Positions 33,700 through 41,439 of a stretch of DNA of 64,000 nt are shown in pieces. Where the stretch lies: contig NZ_CP115159.1 of the NCBI RefSeq assembly GCF_027594425.1, forward strand, positions 3,681,001-3,745,000, read 5' to 3'. Numbering within the stretch: the first letter of the stretch is position 1; each line of letters begins with the position of its first letter. Origin of the DNA: Zunongwangia sp. HGR-M22. Its GTDB lineage: Bacteria; Bacteroidota; Bacteroidia; Flavobacteriales; Flavobacteriaceae. A program made the position numbers and the translations under genes. Under the pieces are notes generated by a model. It was given only the letters and a program-made list of their open reading frames with translations. It did no database searches and was not told the origin of the DNA.

Positions 33700-34185
33700 A
33701 TGAAAGATTTAAAGGAATTATTCGAACACCAGTTGAAAGACTTATATAGTGCTGAATCGCAACTTCTAAAAGCATTACCTAAAATGGTAAAAGCAGCAAA
33801 TAATGACGCTCTAAAAAAAGCATTTGAGGGTCACCTAGAAGAAACTAAAGAGCATAAAGAACGCTTATCTGAAATTTGTAAAGAGCTAGGCATTAAACCT
33901 ACTGGCGAAACCTGCAAAGCGATGAAGGGACTTATCGAAGAAGCTGAGGATTTCTTAAAAGAAAAGACTTCTGAAGAGGTTAGCGATGCCGGTATCATTG
34001 CAGATGCGCAACGCATTGAGCATTATGAGATTTCGGGATACGGGACGGTTGTTCGCTACGCTAAAGAATTAGGCTATAAAGAACTTGCTACAAAACTTCA
34101 AAAAACACTTGATGAAGAATATGCCGCAGACAACAAATTAGATAAACTAGCTGAAAAAAGATTGAATAAAAAAGCTATGGCCTAA
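33700..34185 (+). CDS. YciE/YciF ferroxidase-family protein (DUF892, ferritin-like)
   Basis: The 161-residue four-helix protein starts MKDLKELFEHQLKDLYSAESQLLKALPKM and carries paired Glu/His positions (YSAESQ, HLEETKEHKERL, RIEHYEISGYGTVVRYAKELG, LDEEYAADNKLDKLAE) that can form a di-iron site. Homologues in enterobacteria are induced by stress such as osmotic shock; function is unsettled. The ATG at 33700 fits family starts; an upstream in-frame ATG at 33652 would add 16 unrelated residues. It is a single gene between terminators. Confidence 0.92.
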   Translation: MKDLKELFEHQLKDLYSAESQLLKALPKMVKAANNDALKKAFEGHLEETKEHKERLSEICKELGIKPTGETCKAMKGLIEEAEDFLKEKTSEEVSDAGIIADAQRIEHYEISGYGTVVRYAKELGYKELATKLQKTLDEEYAADNKLDKLAEKRLNKKAMA

Positions 34186-34205
34186 TCCATAAATAATATG
34201 TTAAG

Positions 34206-34230
34206 AAACCGTCGCTATGACGGTTTTTTT
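34206..34230 (+). terminator. Terminator after the ferritin-like gene
   Basis: AAACCGTC and GACGGTTT form an 8-bp stem around GCTAT, with a run of seven Ts. Confidence 0.9.
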
Positions 34231-34254
34231 ATTTCAATCGCACCGCAAAAGATT

Positions 34255-34262
34255 TAGCTTTG
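34255..34262 (+). promoter_or_regulatory. -7 element of recX, apparently leaderless
   Basis: TAGCTTTG matches TAnnTTTG and ends only 4 bases before the recX ATG, so the transcript would start at or within a few bases of the start codon. Confidence 0.55.
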
Positions 34263-34266
34263 CAAC

Positions 34267-34755
34267 ATGAAACAAGCTGCACATAAAACGTATACACTAA
34301 AAGAGGCTACCGTTAAGCTAATGCAATATTGTGCCTACAGAGATAGAACTCATAAAGAAGTTGAAGAAAAGCTTAAGAGCATGAATATGATTCCCGAAGC
34401 CCAGGAACAAATTATTATGGAACTTATGCGGGAAAATTTTCTGAATGAAGAGCGATTCGCAAAAAACTTTGCCAGGGGTAAATTCAGAATTAAAAAATGG
34501 GGCAAAAAAAGAATTACTAATGAGCTGAATCAAAAAGGAATTTCAGCTAGAAATATTCAAACCGGACTTAAAGAAATTTCAGAAACCGACTATCTCGCTA
34601 CTTTCCATGAAATTTCAGAAAAGAAATGGGAAACCATCAAGGAAACTTCAGTAATTAAAAAGAAAAAAAAACTTGTCGATTACTTGCAATATCGAGGTTG
34701 GGAAAGCCACCTTGTCTTTGATAAAGCTAACCAATTATCTAAGCTGAACGATTAA
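34267..34755 (+). CDS. recX: Regulatory protein RecX
   Basis: The 162-residue all-helical protein has three-helix repeats and family segments LMQYCAYRDRTHKEVEEKL, FLNEERFAKNFARGKFRIKKWGKKRITNELNQKGI and KLVDYLQYRGWESHLVFDKAN. RecX caps RecA filaments and modulates recombination. The 3' end overlaps the convergent membrane-protein gene by 17 bases. recA is not in the window. Confidence 0.95.
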   Translation: MKQAAHKTYTLKEATVKLMQYCAYRDRTHKEVEEKLKSMNMIPEAQEQIIMELMRENFLNEERFAKNFARGKFRIKKWGKKRITNELNQKGISARNIQTGLKEISETDYLATFHEISEKKWETIKETSVIKKKKKLVDYLQYRGWESHLVFDKANQLSKLND

Positions 34756-35233
34756 ACACCGCCTTAAAAAGCCTATTAAAAGACATAGATATAAATAAGG
34801 CAATTAAGCACCCTAACAACACACAGCCAGCTCGTTGCAAACCTACCAGCCAAGCCGTATCGGCTTTATCCTCATTTATAATAACAATAATTACTGCTGC
34901 CAAGGCAGATCTAATAGTGGGTTCTATTTTTAAAAATATTCCTAGAATAACGGTAAAAGCAACCCCAAGACAAAACATCACAACACTTGGAATTGGTAAA
35001 AAATAGACCGCTAAGCCAACAAAAGAACCCAGAAAATTAGACTTAATTCTATTAAGCGCCAGTTCACGATCATTCTCCTGAGAGAACACCAATAAACAAG
35101 AAATGATACTCCAGTAAAAAGGATATTGGGGAAAAGCATCAAACAATGCATAGCAGACAATCGTACCAATTATACATTTAAGAAGATAGATCCCTTCAGA
35201 AGATGAGATTTTATAATTAAGGGGTGGTTTCAA
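34739..35233 (-). CDS. FUSC-like aromatic-acid-exporter type membrane protein
   Basis: The 164-residue protein has about five hydrophobic helices and the segment NRIKSNFLGSFVGLAVYF, then IRSALAAVIIVIINEDKADTAWLVGLQRAGCVLLGCLIALFISM, which matches the membrane half of FUSC/ArAE proteins (the family repeats a GxxxG...R...G pattern). Full-length members carry two halves plus a cytosolic domain; this one holds a single half, as do some small family members that may dimerise. Substrate unknown. It overlaps recX antiparallel by 17 bases. Confidence 0.8.
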   Translation of the reverse strand: MKPPLNYKISSSEGIYLLKCIIGTIVCYALFDAFPQYPFYWSIISCLLVFSQENDRELALNRIKSNFLGSFVGLAVYFLPIPSVVMFCLGVAFTVILGIFLKIEPTIRSALAAVIIVIINEDKADTAWLVGLQRAGCVLLGCLIALFISMSFNRLFKAVFNRSA

Positions 35234-35318
35234 ACCGAATTGTTTTGCAATTCAAAGTTAACAAACCTTAATCTACAGGGCTAAACTTATGCCAATAATT
35301 ATTCCAATAACTAATTAA

Positions 35319-36188
35319 TTAAGCATACTTATTAGTCTTCTTAACTGCTACTCGATTTTTGTAATCAATCCATTTTTGACCTCTTAACTTACGCATAAGA
35401 TTATCAAAATTGCGCATCACGACCAGATTATAAATAGCTTTAGAAAAATTGGTAACGGTACGCGGTGTAGCTCTTAAACTCATCGAAAAACCAGCGGTAA
35501 GATAAGTCATCTGGTGCCAGTAGCCTTCAGGCATATAAAGTGCTTCGCCATGATTAAGCTCCGTAACATAGCCTTTTGCTTTTTTCAGAGCAGGAAAATT
35601 ATTAAAATCTGGATTGGTAAAATCGATATCTTCTCTTGAAATTAAAGCATGCGGAACTTTGTAAAGATATTTACTTTCTGAAGGTGGATAAAGAATACAT
35701 TGTTTTTTACCATGAAATTGGAAATGAAGGATATTTGCAAAATCAATATCATAATGCATAAACACTTTAGAATTCTCACCTCCAAAAAAAAGCATGGGTA
35801 ATTGCTTTATCATTCGCAAACCGATGTTCGGAAATTTAAAATCTTTTTGCAGCGCTGGCACCTCCTTCATTAAGTGATAAAGAAAAATCCTGTAATCTGT
35901 AGGTTCAGATTTTAGAAGATCGATATAATCTGACATTTTCATTTCGGCATGCGGCTCGTTGAATTTAAACTCTGAAGTTATTGGGCGATCATCGTACAAA
36001 GGAACGACCTTTTCTCCCGCAACATCTTTAATATAATCCAAACTCCATTTTTCGAAAGCCGGCCAATCTTCAATCAAATTCTCTATTACAACTGGCTTTT
36101 GTGGCTTCACATATTGCTTTACAAAATCCTCTTTAGAAATCCTTTTTACTCTTGGAATTTCTGCCAACTGCAAACCTCCATTCTTCAT
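35319..36188 (-). CDS. JmjC/cupin_8-like Fe(II)/2-oxoglutarate hydroxylase, paralogue 2
   Basis: The 289-residue protein shows the cupin-like (Cupin_8, FIH-type) fold: FVKQYVKPQKPVVIENLIEDWPAFEKWSLDYI at the N-terminus, iron ligands His145-x-Asp147 in MHYDIDF, a KKQCILYPP strand with a probable 2-oxoglutarate lysine, and distal His225 in EGYWHQMTYL. All three metal ligands are intact. Such enzymes hydroxylate protein side chains or small molecules. Its ATG overlaps the stop of the preceding paralogue (TAATG). It lies at the end of the biotin operon; no direct link to biotin is known. Confidence 0.9.
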   Translation of the reverse strand: MKNGGLQLAEIPRVKRISKEDFVKQYVKPQKPVVIENLIEDWPAFEKWSLDYIKDVAGEKVVPLYDDRPITSEFKFNEPHAEMKMSDYIDLLKSEPTDYRIFLYHLMKEVPALQKDFKFPNIGLRMIKQLPMLFFGGENSKVFMHYDIDFANILHFQFHGKKQCILYPPSESKYLYKVPHALISREDIDFTNPDFNNFPALKKAKGYVTELNHGEALYMPEGYWHQMTYLTAGFSMSLRATPRTVTNFSKAIYNLVVMRNFDNLMRKLRGQKWIDYKNRVAVKKTNKYA

Positions 36189-37057
36189 TATTCGATATTA
36201 GCTTTTTTATGAGTATTCTTTATTGCTCTTTGATTTTTATAATCAATCCAATCCTGCCCTTTTATTTTACGCATTAGATTATCGTAATTCCGCATAAATA
36301 AAAGATTATTTAGCACCTCTAAAACTTTACCGGGCGATCTAGGAAAAGATCTTAAGGTAATCGACAAACTTGCTGTTTCATATTTTATAAAATGCCACCA
36401 TTTGCTTGGCATAAATAAACCTTCACCATGTCCCAGATTAGCTTCAAAACCCTTTGCTTTAGCAAGTGCAGGATAGGTTTTAAAATCTGGATTATCCATA
36501 TTAATAATTTCCATACTTACAATAGAGTGTGGAACTTTATACAGATACCGTGTTTGATCTGGCGGATACAACAATACGCGTTTCTTACCAGAAAAATTAA
36601 AATGAAAGTTATTCGCAAGATCCATATCGTAATGCATCACAACGCTAGAGCCTTCCCCGCCCACAAATAGAACAGGTAATTTTTTAAAGAACTTCACTCC
36701 AAGATCTGGATATTCGATATCATTTAAAAGTTCAGGTGAATTTTGCAAAAGATTAAAAAAAAACATTCTTAAATCTGAAGGTCCTTTTTCAAGAATATCA
36801 AAATACTCTTTAATGGACAGTTTCATGGCAGCGCCATGCGAGTTTTGCCTACCTTTTGCCGGAGTGCTATCGTAAAGTGGCACTACAACATCACCGGCTT
36901 TCTGCCTAAAGTAATCGAAATTCCAGTTTTGATATGCTGGCCAGTTTTTAGCCAGATCTTCAAAAATTACCGGTCGTTGCGGAATAAAATATTCCTGCTG
37001 AAATTCCTCTTTTGAAATTCCTTTTACTCGTGGTACTTTCTGAAGATCCAACTGCAT
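36188..37057 (-). CDS. JmjC/cupin_8-like Fe(II)/2-oxoglutarate hydroxylase, paralogue 1
   Basis: This is 289 residues, the same length as its downstream neighbour and clearly paralogous to it (shared motifs RVKxISKE, VVPLYD, GxxxxVxMHYDxD, KxxxxYPPxxxxYLYKVPH, HGExLxMP). Iron ligands are His142-x-Asp144 and His222 (WWHFIKY). It starts 8 bases after the bioB stop codon, so it is almost certainly co-transcribed with bioB. The pair looks like a tandem duplication kept with divergence in substrate pocket or a heterodimer. Substrate unknown. Confidence 0.9.
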   Translation of the reverse strand: MQLDLQKVPRVKGISKEEFQQEYFIPQRPVIFEDLAKNWPAYQNWNFDYFRQKAGDVVVPLYDSTPAKGRQNSHGAAMKLSIKEYFDILEKGPSDLRMFFFNLLQNSPELLNDIEYPDLGVKFFKKLPVLFVGGEGSSVVMHYDMDLANNFHFNFSGKKRVLLYPPDQTRYLYKVPHSIVSMEIINMDNPDFKTYPALAKAKGFEANLGHGEGLFMPSKWWHFIKYETASLSITLRSFPRSPGKVLEVLNNLLFMRNYDNLMRKIKGQDWIDYKNQRAIKNTHKKANIE

Positions 37058-37065
37058 AACTCTAT

Positions 37066-38163
37066 TTAAGCTTTGGCCTTAGCTTTTTGTTTTTCTTCTG
37101 TTACTTTGTTTCGCTCTATAGTATGCCCTGGTCTGGACCATTTTGGCTTTTCATTCAGCGAATTATATTTAGATGCTGCTGCCTCTACCGTTTCTGGTTT
37201 CGATTTTTTAGTGAATGGTTTTTGCGGATTTAAACCTAAAGCCTTAAACATTTGCATGTCCTCACTAACATCTGGATTTGGCGTGGTTAACAACTTGTCA
37301 CCTGCAAAAATTGAATTTGCACCAGCAAAGAAACACATCGCCTGCCCTTCTCTACTCATTTGTGTACGCCCGGCAGATAATCTTACCTGAGTTTCTGGCA
37401 TTACAATTCTGGTTGTAGCAACCATTCTTACCATTTCCCAAATAGAAACCGGCGCCTGCTCTTCCATTGGCGTTCCTTCTACAGGCACTAAAGCATTAAT
37501 AGGCACAGATTCTGGCTGCGGATTTAAAGTTGAAAGTGCCACTAACATCCCGGCACGATCTTCCTCTTTTTCTCCCATTCCAATAATTCCGCCGCTACAA
37601 ACCGTAACATTGGTTTTTCTAACATTGTCGATAGTCTCTAAACGATCATCGAAACCACGAGTAGAAATTACTTCTTTATAATATTCTTCAGAGGTATCTA
37701 AATTATGATTGTAGGCGTACAACCCTGCTTCAGCTAAACGCTGCGCCTGGTTTTCAGTAAGCATACCTAACGTACAGCAAACTTCCATATCAAGTTTGTT
37801 AATGGTACGCACCATTTCTAAAACATTATCAAACTCTGGACCGTCTTTTACATTCCTCCAGGCTGCTCCCATACAAACACGTGAACTACCGGCAGATTTT
37901 GCACGTAATGCCTGCGCTTTTACATGATTTACACTCATAAGATCATTACCTTCAATATCGGTATGGTAACGAGCTGCCTGTGGGCAATAGCCACAATCTT
38001 CTGGGCATCCGCCTGTTTTTATAGAAAGCAAAGTAGAAACCTGTACAGTATTAGGATCATGATGTTTTCTATGAACCGTAGCTGCTTCGTAAAGCAGTTC
38101 CATCAATGGTTTATTGTAAATCTCTAAAATTTCTTCTTTGGTCCAGTTATGTCTTGTCGCCAT
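37066..38163 (-). CDS. bioB: Biotin synthase
   Basis: The 365-residue radical-SAM enzyme has the cluster motif CPEDCGYC (CxxxCxxC) in KTGGCPEDCGYCPQAARYHT, then NHNLDTSEEYY, GGIIGMGE and the C-terminal FFAGANSIFAGDKLLTT that supplies residues near the auxiliary [2Fe-2S] cluster. It inserts sulfur into dethiobiotin. It has about 20 extra Lys-rich residues at the C-terminus relative to the E. coli length. The start is ATG 38163 (a TTG six codons upstream is unlikely). It is the fifth gene of the bio transcription unit; a leader with competing hairpins precedes it. Confidence 0.97.
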   Translation of the reverse strand: MATRHNWTKEEILEIYNKPLMELLYEAATVHRKHHDPNTVQVSTLLSIKTGGCPEDCGYCPQAARYHTDIEGNDLMSVNHVKAQALRAKSAGSSRVCMGAAWRNVKDGPEFDNVLEMVRTINKLDMEVCCTLGMLTENQAQRLAEAGLYAYNHNLDTSEEYYKEVISTRGFDDRLETIDNVRKTNVTVCSGGIIGMGEKEEDRAGMLVALSTLNPQPESVPINALVPVEGTPMEEQAPVSIWEMVRMVATTRIVMPETQVRLSAGRTQMSREGQAMCFFAGANSIFAGDKLLTTPNPDVSEDMQMFKALGLNPQKPFTKKSKPETVEAAASKYNSLNEKPKWSRPGHTIERNKVTEEKQKAKAKA

Positions 38164-38195
38164 GAAAATAGATTTATTCAAAAATAATCAAAACT

Positions 38196-38225
38196 TCGCT
38201 AAAAGAACAGCGAGGATTTTTCGCT
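38196..38225 (-). promoter_or_regulatory. Competing hairpin segments in the bioB leader
   Basis: On the minus strand AGCGA, TCGCT and AGCGA occur in succession (38225-38221, 38213-38209, 38200-38196). The central TCGCT can pair with either neighbour, giving two mutually exclusive small hairpins 33 bases before the bioB start. This could be an attenuation or translation switch, though 5-bp stems are weak. Confidence 0.3.
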
Positions 38226-38243
38226 CATTAGAGCTAAAAAATA

Positions 38244-39401
38244 TTAAATATTATTAATTAAAATAGAAACGGCATTACCGCCAAAACCAACTGCGTTTAC
38301 CAGAATATTCTGTAATCGTGCAGGTTTTTTACTAATATCGGAAAAAGGAACCGAAATAAACTCCTGATGTTTTAGCATTAACATTGCCAATTCCAGGTTC
38401 AGGATTCCCGATGTTGCAAACGTATGCCCAATTTTCCACTTATTGGAAGTCATTGCCGGTAAATTTTCACCAAAAACAGCTTTTATCGCGTTTACTTCAC
38501 CAAGATCGCCTTTTATTGTCCCCGGTGCGTGCATCACAACCACGTCAATTTCAGCAGGATCCAGATCTCCAATGGCCATTTTCATCGAATTTTGCATACA
38601 TTTCCCGTCTTCAGAAATTGATACACTATGTTTTAATTTTTCTGCGGAATAACCGATTCCGGTAATTTTAGCCAGTGCTTTTTCTGAAGCTGAAGTTTCT
38701 AAACACAACAACCCGGCACCTTCGCCTAAAACCATCGAATTTCGGGTTTTATCAAGATTCAATGCCTGGCAAGGATATTCTAGATCTTCTGAAGCATAAG
38801 TTTTAATCGCTTTCATCTGGGCAATTGTAAAAGGGGTAAGTGCTGCTTCGCTCGCTCCGGCGATAAATTTATTAGCTAAACCAGATTGAAGCCAAGCAAC
38901 CGCATTTAAAACCGAATGTAAACCGGTAGAACAAGTGACACTGTGCGAAAAATGAATTCCGTTATTTTCTAAATCCTGGCCAACCCAGGATGAAATATTC
39001 CCCAAAGTGGTTGATGGGGAAGCCTGAGTAGACGCCTGCCGATTTTCGATAAATTCAGCATGAAATTTTTCAAACAATCCAGTCGCACCACGAGAACTCC
39101 CAATATTGATTCCAATATTTTTTTCATTTTGCCAACCGGCTCTTTTTATCGCTAGCCGCGAAGTATAAATTGCAAATAATACTGAAAGATCTAGCTTACG
39201 ATAATTTGCAGATTCAGTTCTTAGATTATCTATTTCTGCACGTAATTTTTCTGGCAAAAAAGCAGCAAAAGCTTCCTCTTCTTCAAAATTGTGCTTTTGT
39301 ATAAAATGATGATTGCTTTTATAAGCCTCCCAAATTTCTTCTTGGTCTTCTCCCAAAGGAGAAACAGAAGCCATGGAAGTGATATAAATTGGATTTTTCA
39401 T
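38244..39401 (-). CDS. Beta-ketoacyl-ACP synthase family protein in the biotin operon
   Basis: The 385-residue thiolase-fold condensing enzyme of the KAS I/II type retains the full triad: Cys157 in SVTCSTGLHSV, His291 in VVMHAPGTIKGD and His326 in WKIGHTFATSGI. The glycine-rich C-terminal loop reads NAVGFGGNAVS. It lies between bioA and bioB on the same strand. No bioC, bioH or bioG appears nearby, so this enzyme may take part in building the pimeloyl chain, or be a dedicated fatty-acid elongation enzyme for it. This role is inferred from position only. Confidence 0.9.
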   Translation of the reverse strand: MKNPIYITSMASVSPLGEDQEEIWEAYKSNHHFIQKHNFEEEEAFAAFLPEKLRAEIDNLRTESANYRKLDLSVLFAIYTSRLAIKRAGWQNEKNIGINIGSSRGATGLFEKFHAEFIENRQASTQASPSTTLGNISSWVGQDLENNGIHFSHSVTCSTGLHSVLNAVAWLQSGLANKFIAGASEAALTPFTIAQMKAIKTYASEDLEYPCQALNLDKTRNSMVLGEGAGLLCLETSASEKALAKITGIGYSAEKLKHSVSISEDGKCMQNSMKMAIGDLDPAEIDVVVMHAPGTIKGDLGEVNAIKAVFGENLPAMTSNKWKIGHTFATSGILNLELAMLMLKHQEFISVPFSDISKKPARLQNILVNAVGFGGNAVSILINNI

Positions 39402-39531
39402 AATTGTAGGGATTTGCTTTTTTTATGTTAAGGAAGAAAAATTTTAGCATGTTACATATTTCTTGATTCCTGATTCTTGTTTCTCTAACCTATATTCTAA
39501 CAGCAAAGCGATGTAAGCTCCAGCTTCTAAC

Positions 39532-40809
39532 TTAAAATCTTTCAAAAACCCCTTCAATCGTATCGTAAATCTTCTGCATTTCTTCGTCTGAAGTAATAAA
39601 AGGGGCCGTAATATAAATGGTGTTTCCTAGAGGACGAAGATAAACGCCGTTTTCCATAAAATAATTAAAAAGCTGATTTCGAATATTTCCGTAGCGCTCC
39701 ATTTTTATATTCAGATCGAAAGCAAAAATGATCCCCAAATGTCTAATATTGGTCACTTTTGGATGATCTTTAATTTTATCTGCAAAAGCCTGATGTAAAT
39801 TTTCAATTCGCTTAATATTGCTTTGCATCTCTTCTGAAGTCAGTAATTCTACACCGGCTAAGGCCGCGGTACAAGCTAATGGATTTGCACTATATGTATG
39901 CCCATGAAAAAGTCCTTTTGCAATCTCATCAGAATAAAAAGCATCGTAGATCTTTTGCGAACAACTGGTTAAGCCCATTGGCAATAAGCCGGCCGTTAAG
40001 GCCTTGGACATACAAACAACATCGGGTTTAGTTTCTATATAATCTGAAGCAAAATACTTCCCGGTTTTCCCGAAGCCCGTCATCACCTCGTCTGCAACAC
40101 AAACGATATCATTTTCTTTACACACTTTCAGGATTTCATTTAACCCATTGGCATCGTGCATTTTCATGGCTGCTGCTCCCTGAACTAAAGGTTCGTAAAT
40201 AAAGCCTGCGATATTATTTTCTTGAATCACTTGGTTTAACAGCTCTAAAACTTCCTGATTGTTATTTCCATTTGGAACCGGAATTCGCTTAACGGCAATA
40301 AAATGATCCTCGAAAGCGCCATTATAAACCGACAATCCTGAAACCGACATCGCTCCAAAAGTGTCGCCATGAAAACCTTCCTCAAAAGCTAGCATCACTT
40401 TGCGATCGTTCCCAAGATTATGATGATACTGCAAAGCCATTTTTATCCCAATCTCAGTCGCTGTAGAACCATTATCGTTAAAGAACATTTTTTGCTGCCC
40501 TTTCGGTAAAATTTTCATTAAAGCTTCAGAAAGTTCGACAGCTGGTTTATGTGTAAATCCGCTAAACACCACCTGATCTAAACTCTTCATTTGTGCAGCT
40601 ACACGGGCTGTAATAAATTCATTACAATGGCCGTAAACGCAGGTATACCATGATGAAATTCCGTCGATATATTCTTTGCCGTTTTCGTCGTAAAGCTTAA
40701 CGCCTTTCGCTCTTGTAACCCCTAGAGCATCACCAGCAATCTTATGCTGTGTAAGCGGGTGCCATAAGTGTTTTTTATCTCTTTCAGCTAAACTTAAATT
40801 CTCTTGCAT
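39532..40809 (-). CDS. bioA: Adenosylmethionine-8-amino-7-oxononanoate aminotransferase
   Basis: The 425-residue class-III PLP aminotransferase starts with the family motif KHLWHPLTQHK and includes ISSWYTCVYGH, NDNGSTATEIGIKMALQYH, CVADEVMTGFGKTGKYFA (PLP-binding Asp) and the Schiff-base lysine segment MSKALTAG. It makes 7,8-diaminononanoate from KAPA using SAM as amino donor. It starts 3 bases after bioD. A 130-base gap with no obvious terminator separates it from the downstream ketosynthase. Confidence 0.97.
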   Translation of the reverse strand: MQENLSLAERDKKHLWHPLTQHKIAGDALGVTRAKGVKLYDENGKEYIDGISSWYTCVYGHCNEFITARVAAQMKSLDQVVFSGFTHKPAVELSEALMKILPKGQQKMFFNDNGSTATEIGIKMALQYHHNLGNDRKVMLAFEEGFHGDTFGAMSVSGLSVYNGAFEDHFIAVKRIPVPNGNNNQEVLELLNQVIQENNIAGFIYEPLVQGAAAMKMHDANGLNEILKVCKENDIVCVADEVMTGFGKTGKYFASDYIETKPDVVCMSKALTAGLLPMGLTSCSQKIYDAFYSDEIAKGLFHGHTYSANPLACTAALAGVELLTSEEMQSNIKRIENLHQAFADKIKDHPKVTNIRHLGIIFAFDLNIKMERYGNIRNQLFNYFMENGVYLRPLGNTIYITAPFITSDEEMQKIYDTIEGVFERF

Positions 40810-40812
40810 TCT

Positions 40813-41433
40813 TTACTTTTTCAGATTCTCACGAAATTTATCTGCGTATTTATTAATCACTTCTGCAGTAAATTCTTCCTCTTCTTCTACCCTTCCAATC
40901 ACCGGAACACCGCTCATTTTTTGGATAATATCTTCAGTGGTTTTAGTTTCATTTCCGCTATAAATAATTCCGAAGCAATCTAAACCGCGACTACGCAAAG
41001 CTTCGATACTTAATAAGGTATGATTAATGCTTCCCAGGTAATGACGGGAAACCAGAATCACTTTATCTTCTGGCTGAATCAAATCGGCAATAGTTTCAGA
41101 ATCACTTATAGGAACCAGCAAACCGCCAGCGCCTTCTACAACCAGATCATTATCGGTTTCTGGCCGAATTATAGTTTTTGAAGAAACTGCTATTCCATCA
41201 ATTTCAGCAGCGGCATGCGGACTCATAGGCGTCTTTAATGCAAATGCGTTTTTATGGAATTTGGTCTTTTTATTACTAATTAAACGCTCCACTTTATGCG
41301 TATCTGAGTTATCCAGATCGCCCGCCTGGATAGGCTTCCAGTAATCGGCTTCCAAAGCTTCGGTCACAATTGCCGATATCATGGTTTTACCAACTTCAGT
41401 ATCTATACCGGTGATAAAATAAGATTGCTTCAT
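40813..41433 (-). CDS. bioD: Dethiobiotin synthetase
   Basis: The 206-residue P-loop enzyme has the motif GIDTEVGKTMIS (Walker A variant), PIQAGD, TPMSPHAAAE and VEGAGGLLVPI. It closes the ureido ring with CO2 and ATP. It lies 6 bases after bioF and 3 before bioA in the bio operon. Confidence 0.96.
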   Translation of the reverse strand: MKQSYFITGIDTEVGKTMISAIVTEALEADYWKPIQAGDLDNSDTHKVERLISNKKTKFHKNAFALKTPMSPHAAAEIDGIAVSSKTIIRPETDNDLVVEGAGGLLVPISDSETIADLIQPEDKVILVSRHYLGSINHTLLSIEALRSRGLDCFGIIYSGNETKTTEDIIQKMSGVPVIGRVEEEEEFTAEVINKYADKFRENLKK

Positions 41434-41439
41434 TTTAAA

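Noticed and set aside
34739-36188. Gene transfer or mobile island around the FUSC-like and cupin genes
   Set aside because: Base composition and codon use look like the neighbours, and there are no integrase, repeats or tRNA flanks.
37073-37390. A 105-codon frame antisense to bioB
   Set aside because: It is fully inside bioB on the opposite strand, without promoter or domain features.
38163-38181. Upstream TTG start for bioB
   Set aside because: It adds six residues not expected in the family, while ATG 38163 gives the usual MATRHNW-type start.
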